The position numbers and the translations under genes were made by a program. A stretch of DNA of 64,000 nt from an uncultured Roseibium sp. (lineage in GTDB: Bacteria > Pseudomonadota > Alphaproteobacteria > Rhizobiales > Stappiaceae): assembly GCF_947494555.1 (NCBI RefSeq), contig NZ_CANLVF010000006.1:227374-291373 (forward strand), in the 5' to 3' direction. Position 1 is the stretch's first letter, and each line of letters opens with the position of its first letter. The notes beneath the pieces are model-generated. The model was not told where the DNA came from. It was given only the letters and a program-made list of their open reading frames with translations, and searched no databases. Of this stretch, positions 26,086 to 34,287 are shown in pieces.

Positions 26086-27368
26086 CTGAATGCCAGGTCG
26101 CGCAGGAAGAGCGCAATCTGAGGGAAGAAAATCAACGCGACGGAGACACACAACAGGATCACCGTGAATGGAAAGATCCCGCGTATGACGTCGAAATAGG
26201 GGCGCTTGAAGATGGCGATCGCCGTGAAGATGTCACATCCGAACGGCGGCGTCGCAGAGCCGATCGCGACCTGCAGTGTGATGATCGTGCCGACAAGAAC
26301 GGGATCCAGTCCAACCGACTTCACGACCGGCGCGAAAATCGGAACCAGTATGAGAATGACCACGATGGGGTCGACAAACATACAGCCGATGAAGAATGCC
26401 ACCGATATGACAGCCAGAACGGCATGCGGTCCCATTTCCGTAATTCCGATGCCTGCCAGGATCTGCTGGGGCACCTGCGCGAATGAAATCACCCAGGAAA
26501 AGGCTGATCCTGCGCCGACCAGGATGAAGACAACCGCGGTGATCAAGCCGGTTGATTTGGCAATCGTGTACATTTCCGGCCACTTCAAGGACCGAAAAAC
26601 AACGAACTCGAGGAAAACAGCGTAGAGAACGCAGACTGCCGCAGCCTCCGTCGGGCTGAAAACACCGCCATAGATCCCGCCGACGATGATCACGGGAAAT
26701 CCGAGTGGCCAGACGGCCATCTTTACGGCTTCGAACCGTTCACTCCAGCTGGCTTTCGGCTCCGTCGGAACGCCTTTGATTGTGGCGTAGACCATGCTGT
26801 ATGCGGAAAACAACACAAGCAACAACAGACCGGGTCCGATTCCAGCAATGAAAAGTTCGGCAATCGAGGTGCTTGAAATCACGCCGTAAATGATCATGCC
26901 GATAGATGGCGGGATAAGGAAAGCGATGTCAGAGGCGTTGATGATGAGCGCAAGTACAAAAGAATCCTTGTAACCCGCCTTCAGCATACGCGGACGCAAC
27001 GGCGAACCGACGGCCACGACGGTTGCCTGGGTCGACCCGGAAACGGCCCCGAACAATGTGCAGGCCGTTGCAGTACTGACCGCAAGTCCCCCTCTGACGT
27101 GGCCGACGAACTTCATGACCATGTCGATCAGCCGGCCGGCGGACTGTCCGCGTGTCATGATGTCTGCCGCGAGAATGAACATCGGCACTGCGATCAGGGA
27201 TGCCGGACGGATCCCTGCCATCATCTGCTGGACCATGAATTCCGTCTTGCTGACATCACCGAACAGCATCATGAAGCCGGTAAAGGTCGCTGCCAGCAGC
27301 GGTATCATCATCGGAAATCCGAGCAGGAGGAGCGTGATCATCAAAAGGAAAATTACAAGTGCCATCAT
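26082..27368 (-). CDS. uehC: Ectoine TRAP transporter large permease (UehC)
   Basis: This 428-residue DctM-family membrane protein has about 11-12 helices and typical TRAP segments such as TACTLFGAVSGSTQATVVAVGS and SDIAFLIPPSIGMIIYG. It forms the ion-coupled transport channel with UehB and receives ectoine from UehA. The ATG at 27368 follows AGGGGG and begins six bases after uehB. It is in one run with uehA, uehB and the stress protein gene. Confidence 0.94.
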   Translation of the reverse strand: MMALVIFLLMITLLLLGFPMMIPLLAATFTGFMMLFGDVSKTEFMVQQMMAGIRPASLIAVPMFILAADIMTRGQSAGRLIDMVMKFVGHVRGGLAVSTATACTLFGAVSGSTQATVVAVGSPLRPRMLKAGYKDSFVLALIINASDIAFLIPPSIGMIIYGVISSTSIAELFIAGIGPGLLLLVLFSAYSMVYATIKGVPTEPKASWSERFEAVKMAVWPLGFPVIIVGGIYGGVFSPTEAAAVCVLYAVFLEFVVFRSLKWPEMYTIAKSTGLITAVVFILVGAGSAFSWVISFAQVPQQILAGIGITEMGPHAVLAVISVAFFIGCMFVDPIVVILILVPIFAPVVKSVGLDPVLVGTIITLQVAIGSATPPFGCDIFTAIAIFKRPYFDVIRGIFPFTVILLCVSVALIFFPQIALFLRDLAFR

Positions 27369-27374
27369 TTCCCC

Positions 27375-27953
27375 CTAAACTTCGAACTCGTTGTCTACGT
27401 ATCCCTCAAGCACCTGGGTGGAGAGATAGATATCCTTGCCGAAGACGTTCTTGATGGCGGTCAGAGCGTACTGCACGCCTGTCATGAAAAAGCCGACCGG
27501 CACCCAAAGGAAAATCCAGAAGACAGGAATGGCCAATGCCGGCAGCACGCGGCCCGAGGCCGCAACGCTCGTTATGTAACGAACCGCGAAATAGCACAGC
27601 GCGAACATTGCCAGAGACGTCACCGTGGCAATCAGGATCATCATCAACTTGCGTGCGGACGCGGGCAGCATGTCGAATATGGCCGACATGCGAATATGGC
27701 GCCCCTGGCGCGCCGCGTAGCTTATCCCGGCGAACGTGATCAGGATGATCAGAATGCGGTTCAGCTCTTCGGAAAAGAACAGGCTGTGCTGAAACACGAA
27801 ACGTCCAACGACGTTGGTAACGGTATTGGCGGCCATCAGCAGGACACCGAAGGCAAGCATAATAGATTCAACGCGGCTGACCGCCAGGTCGAGCATGCCG
27901 AGGACACCGGTCATCTGCGCATGTTGGATTTCGGTGGGTTCGTTGCTTTGCAC
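27375..27953 (-). CDS. uehB: Ectoine TRAP transporter small permease (UehB)
   Basis: This 192-residue DctQ-family membrane protein has four hydrophobic helices and an N-terminal cytoplasmic stretch. It starts with GTG at 27953 behind GGGAGAG. It associates with UehC. A stable hairpin separates it from uehA upstream, which probably lets the binding protein be made in excess over the membrane subunits. Confidence 0.92.
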   Translation of the reverse strand: MQSNEPTEIQHAQMTGVLGMLDLAVSRVESIMLAFGVLLMAANTVTNVVGRFVFQHSLFFSEELNRILIILITFAGISYAARQGRHIRMSAIFDMLPASARKLMMILIATVTSLAMFALCYFAVRYITSVAASGRVLPALAIPVFWIFLWVPVGFFMTGVQYALTAIKNVFGKDIYLSTQVLEGYVDNEFEV

Positions 27954-27979
27954 CGTTCTCTCCCGTCCGTCGACACGGA

Positions 27980-28011
27980 AGCGGGAGGCTGCCGACCGGC
28001 CGCCTCCCGCT
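27980..28011 (-). other. Intercistronic stem-loop between uehA and uehB
   Basis: AGCGGGAGGC and GCCTCCCGCT form a perfect 10-bp GC-rich stem with a 12-base loop, 11 bases after the uehA stop. There is no U tract. It is placed to protect the 3' end of the binding protein message or to attenuate transcription into the permease genes. Confidence 0.75.
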
Positions 28012-28021
28012 CTGTTCCGGA

Positions 28022-29032
28022 TCAGTCCCGCGTTGCTTCGAGATCGGCCTTCATCTGCGCCAGGATCGCCTTGCCACTATCGCCGGTCATCTCGATGAAT
28101 TTTGCTTCCACGTCCCCGGCCGCGGACTTGAAACACGCTCTTTCATCGTCGGAAAGAACCGTGATCGTCATATCGGGCTTGGCCGCCTTGATCTTCTCAA
28201 GTTCGCTGTCCGCCAGGCTTTTCTGGTATCCGACGATATAGTCGAAAGCCGAGGCGGCCGCGTCCTGGATGACCTTCTGGTCATCCGCACTCAGGCCGTC
28301 GTAGAACTGCTTGTTGGCCATCAGGGCAGTCGTGAAATTGTTGTGGCCGGCATAGGTGATGTGGTCGGTCACCTCGTAGATCTTCGTGGAGTAGAGGAAG
28401 AAGGTCGGGTTCTCCTGTCCCTGAATGATGTTGGTCTGGAGCCCGCCATAAACCTCGCCCCAGGGCAGAGGTGTCGGTGTTGCACCGAAGGCCTTGTAGG
28501 ATTCCACAAGAAGGGGATTGGTCATCACCCGGAACTTTACTTCGTCGAGGTCCGCGCAGCTTCTGACCGGCGATTTCGTGGTCATTGCCACTTCGCCTTC
28601 AGGATACATGGACAGCAGCTCAAGCCCCTGATTGGCGTATAGGCCGACGAAATCCTCGTTGATCGCTTTGGAAGCCTTGAAGAAGCGGCCCAGATGGTCC
28701 TGATCCGTCGGCAGCAGGTAAGGCACGAAGAAGACCTGAGCTTCGGGGATAAGCGCTCCGGTGAAACCGGGCGACTGGTTCACGAACTGAAGCAGACCGG
28801 CCTGCGTCTGCTCCATGATATCAGCAGACTCACCCAATGATCCGTAAGGAAACAGGGTGATTGTATGATCGGAATTCGCTTCAACGGCTTCCTTGAACTT
28901 CGTGGCGTAGACCCCCTGCACATCCGTCAGGGCTTCCTCAAAGGCATATTTCCAATCTGCTGACTGGGCCAGGCTCGACCCCGCAAGCATCAGTGCCGTG
29001 CCGGTCAAAAGGGCTGTGAATTTGATTTTCAT
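28022..29032 (-). CDS. uehA: Ectoine/5-hydroxyectoine TRAP periplasmic binding protein (UehA)
   Basis: This 336-residue DctP-family protein has a signal peptide (MKIKFTALLTG..., end near AQSAD) and the TRAP binding fold with the conserved Arg-containing strand KFRVMTNPLLVESYKAFGATPTPL in two parts at about 165-190. It delivers ectoines to UehBC. The ATG at 29032 is chosen for the signal peptide; in-frame upstream sequence is not protein-like. It is the first transport gene downstream of enuR. Confidence 0.93.
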   Translation of the reverse strand: MKIKFTALLTGTALMLAGSSLAQSADWKYAFEEALTDVQGVYATKFKEAVEANSDHTITLFPYGSLGESADIMEQTQAGLLQFVNQSPGFTGALIPEAQVFFVPYLLPTDQDHLGRFFKASKAINEDFVGLYANQGLELLSMYPEGEVAMTTKSPVRSCADLDEVKFRVMTNPLLVESYKAFGATPTPLPWGEVYGGLQTNIIQGQENPTFFLYSTKIYEVTDHITYAGHNNFTTALMANKQFYDGLSADDQKVIQDAAASAFDYIVGYQKSLADSELEKIKAAKPDMTITVLSDDERACFKSAAGDVEAKFIEMTGDSGKAILAQMKADLEATRD

Positions 29033-29184
29033 GTGTCTTACCTGCTGTTTGCTGTTCCCAGGCCAAACCGCCCCATTCGGACGCACAGGTTCCGGCCGCA
29101 GCAGCGCCCAAGGGGAGCTTTCTGTCGGTACCGGCTCGCGCATTGGGTGCGGCGGCCGTTCAATCTGATTTCTGGGTTGTTGTT

Positions 29185-29253
29185 ATTGTCTCAACTTGAA
29201 ATGAGGACAATTAATAGTCAATCAAAACATTAAATCATGACAATTTTATTGTC
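29185..29253. promoter_or_regulatory. uehA upstream region with repeated ATTGTC/GACAAT elements (candidate EnuR operator)
   Basis: The AT-rich stretch upstream of uehA contains ATTGTC at 29185-29190, GACAAT-TA-ATAGTC at 29206-29219, and the perfect inverted repeat GACAAT-TTT-ATTGTC at 29239-29253. The hexamer occurs four times in 69 bases, about 150-220 bases before the uehA start. EnuR represses uehA in related bacteria, so these are the natural candidates for its sites; the match to EnuR is inferred. Confidence 0.55.
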
Positions 29254-29263
29254 CTGATACTGC

Positions 29264-30652
29264 TCAGAATGCCAGCAGGGCCGGCTCTGGCGGGCTCTTG
29301 TAGAGCCGCGAAATCGTTTGCAGGCCGTGCGCAAGCGCGCCTTCGTCCATCCCGCCAATGCAGATGCGGACGCCGGGCGCGACGGCCGGGTCGGAAACGG
29401 CGAAAGCAGAGCCCGGCGCGACTGCAACACCCTTCTGCCGGGCGTTGGCGACAAAGGCATCCTCGCTCCAGGATCCCTGCAGCGGCAACCAGATATGCAT
29501 CCCGTTGGGGCTCGCACCGAAAGGGATGTCATCCAGCACGGTTGACGCGATCACGTTGCGCCGTTCTAGCGCCGACATCTGCCACGACAGGAGCTCGTCC
29601 GCGGTGCCGTTATCGATGAAGAGGGAAGCGATTTCTGCCATGATCGGCGTTGCCACCCAGTCCGTCACCAGATGCCGGTTGGCGGCTGCCGACGCCAAAA
29701 GGTCGGGAACAACCAGGTAGCCATGCCTCAATCCCGGCAGCAGGCACTTGGTGAAGCCGGTGAAGTAGAATGTCCGCTCAGGTGCGAAAGCGGCAATGGG
29801 CGGCGGTCTGCCGGGTTGCAAAGGCCCCCAGGCATCATTTTCAATTATGGTGAAGTCGAATTTTCGGGCAAGTTCGGCGATCTCTTTGCGCCGTTCCCGC
29901 CCCATCATGAGCGCGAGCGGGTTCAGGCCGCTCGGCATGATGTAGACCGACTTTACGGGCTTGGCCCGGCAAATTTTTTCCAGCTCATCCGGCACGATGC
30001 CTTCGTCATCCAGCGGAACGCCCTCAAGCCGCAGATCCAGATACCTGGCAAGCGGAATGAGTGTGTGATGGCACATGGATTCCGTCAGGACGAGCTCGCC
30101 TGCGCTCGCAGCTGTCATCAGCGCTGTCGTCATGGCCGAGGTCGACCCGTTGGTCATCAGGATTGCGTCAGGCGAACACTGGAGACCGCACCGCGCCAGC
30201 CAGCCTGATGCAGTCCCCTTGAATGGCTGTAGAGCATTTGAGGGCTTGAACGAAAATATCGAGGTGTCTGCGAGCGAGCCGGCCAGCTCGGTAAAGGCGG
30301 CGCTCATGCGTTCCTTGTGCAATGGCGAGGTGACGGGTTTGAGGATCGACAGATCAATCAGCTGCCCGTCCTGACTCGCCGGGACGAACGGCCAACTGGA
30401 TTTTGCCGGTCCCGAGCTGACAAACGTTCCGCGGCCGACCTGTCCTTCGATAAGTCCGCGCCGGATCAGTTCGTCGTAGGCCCGGCTTATTGTCTGGACG
30501 CTGAGCTTCAGCTGATAAGCAAGCTCGCGATGGGTCGGCAGGCGTTCACCAATCTGCAGGTCGCCCCTGTCAATCGCATCGGATATCAGGTCAGCGAGTG
30601 ACCGGTAGGCGGGGCGTGGGATGTTTTGAGGGAAGCTGGTCCAGATTGTCAT
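29264..30652 (-). CDS. enuR: MocR/GntR-family PLP-binding regulator of ectoine catabolism (EnuR)
   Basis: This 462-residue protein has an N-terminal GntR winged helix (about 10-80) joined to an aminotransferase-like domain. K302 in YFTGFTKCLLPG is the PLP-binding lysine, at the same number as reported for EnuR of Ruegeria pomeroyi. EnuR represses ectoine genes and is released by diaminobutyrate-type intermediates binding PLP. It lies upstream of uehA on the same strand and is divergent from the asnC gene, with a 16-base palindrome between them. Confidence 0.94.
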   Translation of the reverse strand: MTIWTSFPQNIPRPAYRSLADLISDAIDRGDLQIGERLPTHRELAYQLKLSVQTISRAYDELIRRGLIEGQVGRGTFVSSGPAKSSWPFVPASQDGQLIDLSILKPVTSPLHKERMSAAFTELAGSLADTSIFSFKPSNALQPFKGTASGWLARCGLQCSPDAILMTNGSTSAMTTALMTAASAGELVLTESMCHHTLIPLARYLDLRLEGVPLDDEGIVPDELEKICRAKPVKSVYIMPSGLNPLALMMGRERRKEIAELARKFDFTIIENDAWGPLQPGRPPPIAAFAPERTFYFTGFTKCLLPGLRHGYLVVPDLLASAAANRHLVTDWVATPIMAEIASLFIDNGTADELLSWQMSALERRNVIASTVLDDIPFGASPNGMHIWLPLQGSWSEDAFVANARQKGVAVAPGSAFAVSDPAVAPGVRICIGGMDEGALAHGLQTISRLYKSPPEPALLAF

Positions 30653-30678
30653 GATTTCATACTGACGATTTTCATAAC

Positions 30679-30694
30679 AATTGACAAGTCAATT
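30679..30694. promoter_or_regulatory. Palindrome AATTGAC-AA-GTCAATT between enuR and asnC/doeX
   Basis: This perfect inverted repeat with 7-bp arms and a 2-base spacer lies in the 63-base gap between the divergent regulator genes. It would overlap both promoters. It could be bound by the Lrp/AsnC-type regulator, by EnuR, or by both. Confidence 0.6.
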
Positions 30695-30715
30695 CATCCT
30701 GTTCATGGTCGCCCC

Positions 30716-31237
30716 ATGATTGGGCTGAAACTCGACGACCGCGACCTTAAAATCCTGTCAATCCTGTCCCGCGAGGGCAGGTTGCCGAAGGCTGACCTTG
30801 CCAAGCGGGTCAACCTGTCGCCGACACCACTTTGGGAACGCTTGAAACGCCTCGAGCGCGCGGGCGTCATTCGCGGTTACAGTGCCGACATCTCGCTGAA
30901 AAGCGTTGCCTCTCACATCGAAGTCTTTGTCACGATCGAACTTGAGTCTCACAGGGCAGAGAGCTTTCAAACCTTCGAACGCACGATCAACCTGTATGAT
31001 GAGATTGTCGCCTGTTGGGCCGTCGGAGGCGGGTTTGACTACGTTCTGCAGGTTGTGACCAAGGACATCGACAGCTACCAAAGGCTGATCGACACGCTTC
31101 TGGACGGCGGTATCGGGCTCGCGCGTTACTACACCTACGTCGTGACCAAGCCGGTCAAATTGCGCGGTGCACCTCCGTTAAAGTTTCTTGTCGGCGATCC
31201 GGCAGAAGACGAAGCTGCTGCAAGCGCCTCCGAATAG
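30716..31237 (+). CDS. Lrp/AsnC-family regulator of ectoine catabolism (DoeX-like)
   Basis: This 173-residue protein has an N-terminal helix-turn-helix (about 1-60, LDDRDLKILSILSREGRLPKADL in two helices) and a C-terminal RAM ligand-binding domain. The start is ATG 30716; further upstream in-frame sequence overlaps the palindrome and is unlike the family. It is the first gene of the divergent asnC-doeC-doeD unit, matching the order in Ruegeria-type clusters, and is a likely activator of the ectoine operon. Confidence 0.92.
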   Translation: MIGLKLDDRDLKILSILSREGRLPKADLAKRVNLSPTPLWERLKRLERAGVIRGYSADISLKSVASHIEVFVTIELESHRAESFQTFERTINLYDEIVACWAVGGGFDYVLQVVTKDIDSYQRLIDTLLDGGIGLARYYTYVVTKPVKLRGAPPLKFLVGDPAEDEAAASASE

Positions 31238-31328
31238 GCAAGGATCATCTTCGCAGACGCCGTTTTTTGGTCGTTTCCTCCAGTTCCCGACACCTAGGAT
31301 CCCGTCACCAACACCGGAGACAAGATCC

Positions 31329-32810
31329 ATGGAAACACCCGTTCTGCAGAAAGCGGAAGCACCCGTTCTCGCGGGCAAACGCCTTTTCCGTTCATTTGCC
31401 TATGTCGATGGCAAGTGGGTCGCAAACACGGCCGGGGAGACCTTTCCTGTTTTTGACCCGGCGACGCAGCAACAAATTGGCGACGTGGCAAAGCTCAACG
31501 ACACGGAAAGCCGGATGGCCGTCGATGCAGCGCACCGTAGCTTTCCCGCTTGGTCAGCTTTCCTGCCACAGCAACGGGCGACGATTTTGCGGCGATGGTT
31601 CGAACTGATCGCAGGCAATCGCGAAGATCTCGCTCAGCTCATGACGCTTGAGCAGGGCAAGCCCCTGTCAGAAGCGCGCGGAGAGATCGACTACGGCGCG
31701 TCTTTCGTCGAGTTCTATGCAGAAGAAGCCAAGCGTCCAAATATCGAAGGCGTGACGTCGCATCTGCCTGATGCCGAAGTTGAAGTCTGGCTTGAGCCCG
31801 TCGGCGTTGCAGCGCTGATCACGCCCTGGAACTTTCCCAGTGCAATGGTCACCCGCAAAGCTGCCGCCGCGCTCGCCGCCGGGTGCACGGTTGTCGTGCA
31901 CCCTTCGGGCGAAACGCCCTATTCATGCCTGGCGCTTGCGGAGCTTGCCGAACGCGCCGGTGTGCCGCAAGGCGTGTTCAACGTGGTAACCGGTGATCCG
32001 TCGATCGTTGTTGCACCGTGGATGGATGATGCCCGTGTCCGGGCCGTCTCCTTTACCGGTTCGACGGATGTCGGCAAGCTGCTTTACCGCCAGAGCGCCG
32101 GAACGATCAAGCGCATGGTGCTGGAACTTGGCGGTCATGCGCCCTTTCTTGTCTTCGCGGACTGTGACCTCGATCTTGCGGTCGACGAGGCGATCAAGGC
32201 GAAATTCGCGACTTCCGGGCAGGACTGTCTCGGAGCCAACCGGTTTCTGGTGGAGCGCCCGGTCTATCACGCGTTCTGTGAGCGTTTTGCCGAGCGAACA
32301 CGCACGCTCAGTGTCGGTCCCGGTTTCCAGGATCCCGACATTGGCCCGCTGATGAACAGCCAGGCAATCGAAAAGCAGGAGACCCATGTCGCCGACGCAG
32401 TTGCATCAGGTGCAACTCTCATGTGCGGTGGCCATCGTCACCCTGCCGGACCTTTGTTTTTCGAGCCGACCGTCCTGAGCGGCGTACACGACGACGCCAG
32501 GATCATGCGCGAAGAAACCTTCGGTCCGGTCGCTGCCATTGCCCTTTTCGACGATGAAGATGAAGCCCTGAGACGGGCCAACGATACCGAATACGGCCTT
32601 GTTGCCTATGTGCACACCAGCGACCCGCGCCGGATCTACCGTGCGAGCCGCCTGCTGCAGTTCGGCATGGTGGCAGTGAACAGAACAAAGGTTACGGGCG
32701 CTCCAATTCCGTTTGGCGGCATGAAGCAATCGGGCCTCGGCCGCGAAGGCGCCCGAATGGGAATGGCCGACTTCATGGACGTCAAATATGTCTGCCGCGA
32801 TTGGGCGTGA
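31329..32810 (+). CDS. doeC: NAD-dependent aspartate-semialdehyde/succinate-semialdehyde dehydrogenase (DoeC/Ssd)
   Basis: This 493-residue aldehyde dehydrogenase oxidises the semialdehyde made by DoeD to aspartate. Catalytic E266 is in LELGGHAPF and nucleophile C300 in SGQDCLGANRF; the EQGKPLSEARGE motif places it in the succinate-semialdehyde dehydrogenase group. The ATG at 31329 follows GGAGA. It is followed 25 bases later by doeD. Confidence 0.93.
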   Translation: METPVLQKAEAPVLAGKRLFRSFAYVDGKWVANTAGETFPVFDPATQQQIGDVAKLNDTESRMAVDAAHRSFPAWSAFLPQQRATILRRWFELIAGNREDLAQLMTLEQGKPLSEARGEIDYGASFVEFYAEEAKRPNIEGVTSHLPDAEVEVWLEPVGVAALITPWNFPSAMVTRKAAAALAAGCTVVVHPSGETPYSCLALAELAERAGVPQGVFNVVTGDPSIVVAPWMDDARVRAVSFTGSTDVGKLLYRQSAGTIKRMVLELGGHAPFLVFADCDLDLAVDEAIKAKFATSGQDCLGANRFLVERPVYHAFCERFAERTRTLSVGPGFQDPDIGPLMNSQAIEKQETHVADAVASGATLMCGGHRHPAGPLFFEPTVLSGVHDDARIMREETFGPVAAIALFDDEDEALRRANDTEYGLVAYVHTSDPRRIYRASRLLQFGMVAVNRTKVTGAPIPFGGMKQSGLGREGARMGMADFMDVKYVCRDWA

Positions 32811-32835
32811 TCACACAAGAAACAGGACACAGAAT

Positions 32836-34206
32836 ATGCTTCGCAACGACCAGCTCGATCAGTGGGATCGGGAGAATTTCTTTCATCCGTCGACCCACCT
32901 TGCCCAACACGCGCGCGGCGAAGCCGCTGGCCGGATCGTCGAAACCGCTTCCGGCGTCCACATCGAAGACAGGGACGGTAACCGTCTCCTGGATGCTTTT
33001 GCCGGACTTTATTGCGTCAATGTCGGTTACGGCAGACCTGAAATCGCTGAAGCGATTGCCGCGCAAGCCAAAAAACTCGCCTATTACCACGCCTATGTCG
33101 GCCACGGGACAGAAGCCTCCATCACCCTTTCGAAAATGATCCTGGACCGGGCGCCCGGCAACATGTCGAAAGTCTATTTCGGCCTTGGCGGATCCGACGC
33201 CAATGAAACCAACATCAAGCTGGTCTGGTACTACAACAACATCCTCGGCCGCCCGGCGAAAAAGAAAATCATTTCCCGTTGGCGCGGGTATCACGGTTCC
33301 GGGCTGATGACCGGTTCCCTGACGGGGCTCGAACTCTTTCACAAGAAATTCGACCTGCCGTTTGAAAACGTTCTGCACACGGAAGCTCCGTATTACTTCC
33401 GCCGTCCGGATCTCGCGATGAGTGAAACGGAATTCGTCGCGTATTGCGCTTCTGAGCTTGAGGCGCTGATCGAACGCGAAGGCGCGGATACAATCGCCGC
33501 TTTTATCGGAGAACCCGCCATGGGAACCGGCGGGCTCGTGCCGCCCCCCGCAGGCTACTGGCAGGCAATCCAGCCGATACTCAGGAAGCACGACATTCTT
33601 CTGATTGCCGATGAGGTCGTCACCGGCTTCGGGCGGCTCGGGTCGATGTTCGGGTCCGAGCACTACGGCATCGAAGCGGACATCATTACGATCGCAAAGG
33701 GGCTGACCTCGGCTTATGCGCCCCTTTCAGGATCCATCATTTCTGAAAAGGTCTGGGACGTTCTCATGAAGGGGACGGATGAAAGCGGTCCGATCGGTCA
33801 CGGTTGGACTTACTCGGCCCATCCGATCGGAGCTGCTGCCGCAATCGCCAATCTGGAGCTTGTCGACAGTCTGGGGCTCGTCTCCAATGCTGGAGAGACG
33901 GGTGCCTACCTGAAACAGACTATGGCGGAGACTATCGGTGACCACCAGAATGTCGGCGAGATCCGCGGCGAGGGTCTTCTGATCGCTGCAGAGTTTGTCG
34001 AGGATCGCGCAAGCCGGACCTATTTCAACCCTTCGAAGAAAATCGGCCCCGCCCTCGCGGCGGCGCTAACAAAACATGGTGTCATTGCGCGTGCGATGCC
34101 CCAGGGCGACATTCTCGGTTTTGCACCACCGCTGTGCCTCACCAGGAAGGAGGCCGACACGATCGTCGAAGCAACGAAAAAGGCTGTTGTGGACGTTCTT
34201 GGCTGA
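32836..34206 (+). CDS. doeD: L-2,4-diaminobutyrate aminotransferase (DoeD/Atf), class III
   Basis: This 456-residue class III aminotransferase transfers the 4-amino group of diaminobutyrate to give aspartate semialdehyde. PLP lysine K288 is in IITIAKGLTSAYAP, with the Asp of LIADEVVTGFGR upstream. The ATG at 32836 follows AGGA; the family begins near MLRNDQLDQWD. It ends the plus-strand ectoine unit, and a hairpin terminator follows after 37 bases. Confidence 0.92.
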   Translation: MLRNDQLDQWDRENFFHPSTHLAQHARGEAAGRIVETASGVHIEDRDGNRLLDAFAGLYCVNVGYGRPEIAEAIAAQAKKLAYYHAYVGHGTEASITLSKMILDRAPGNMSKVYFGLGGSDANETNIKLVWYYNNILGRPAKKKIISRWRGYHGSGLMTGSLTGLELFHKKFDLPFENVLHTEAPYYFRRPDLAMSETEFVAYCASELEALIEREGADTIAAFIGEPAMGTGGLVPPPAGYWQAIQPILRKHDILLIADEVVTGFGRLGSMFGSEHYGIEADIITIAKGLTSAYAPLSGSIISEKVWDVLMKGTDESGPIGHGWTYSAHPIGAAAAIANLELVDSLGLVSNAGETGAYLKQTMAETIGDHQNVGEIRGEGLLIAAEFVEDRASRTYFNPSKKIGPALAAALTKHGVIARAMPQGDILGFAPPLCLTRKEADTIVEATKKAVVDVLG

Positions 34207-34243
34207 CGCGTGTGCAGCTGCGCGGTCGCTGCTCCGAATAAAT

Positions 34244-34269
34244 GACGGGCAATGCCTGCGTTGCCCGTC
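34244..34269. terminator. Bidirectional hairpin terminator between doeD and the second TRAP operon
   Basis: GACGGGCAA and TTGCCCGTC form a perfect 9-bp stem with an 8-base loop between two convergent genes. The plus strand continues CAAAAACG and the minus strand ATTTATTC, so it can act on both transcripts, although neither U tract is perfect. Confidence 0.78.
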
Positions 34270-34287
34270 AAAAACGTGCGCCGCCTG

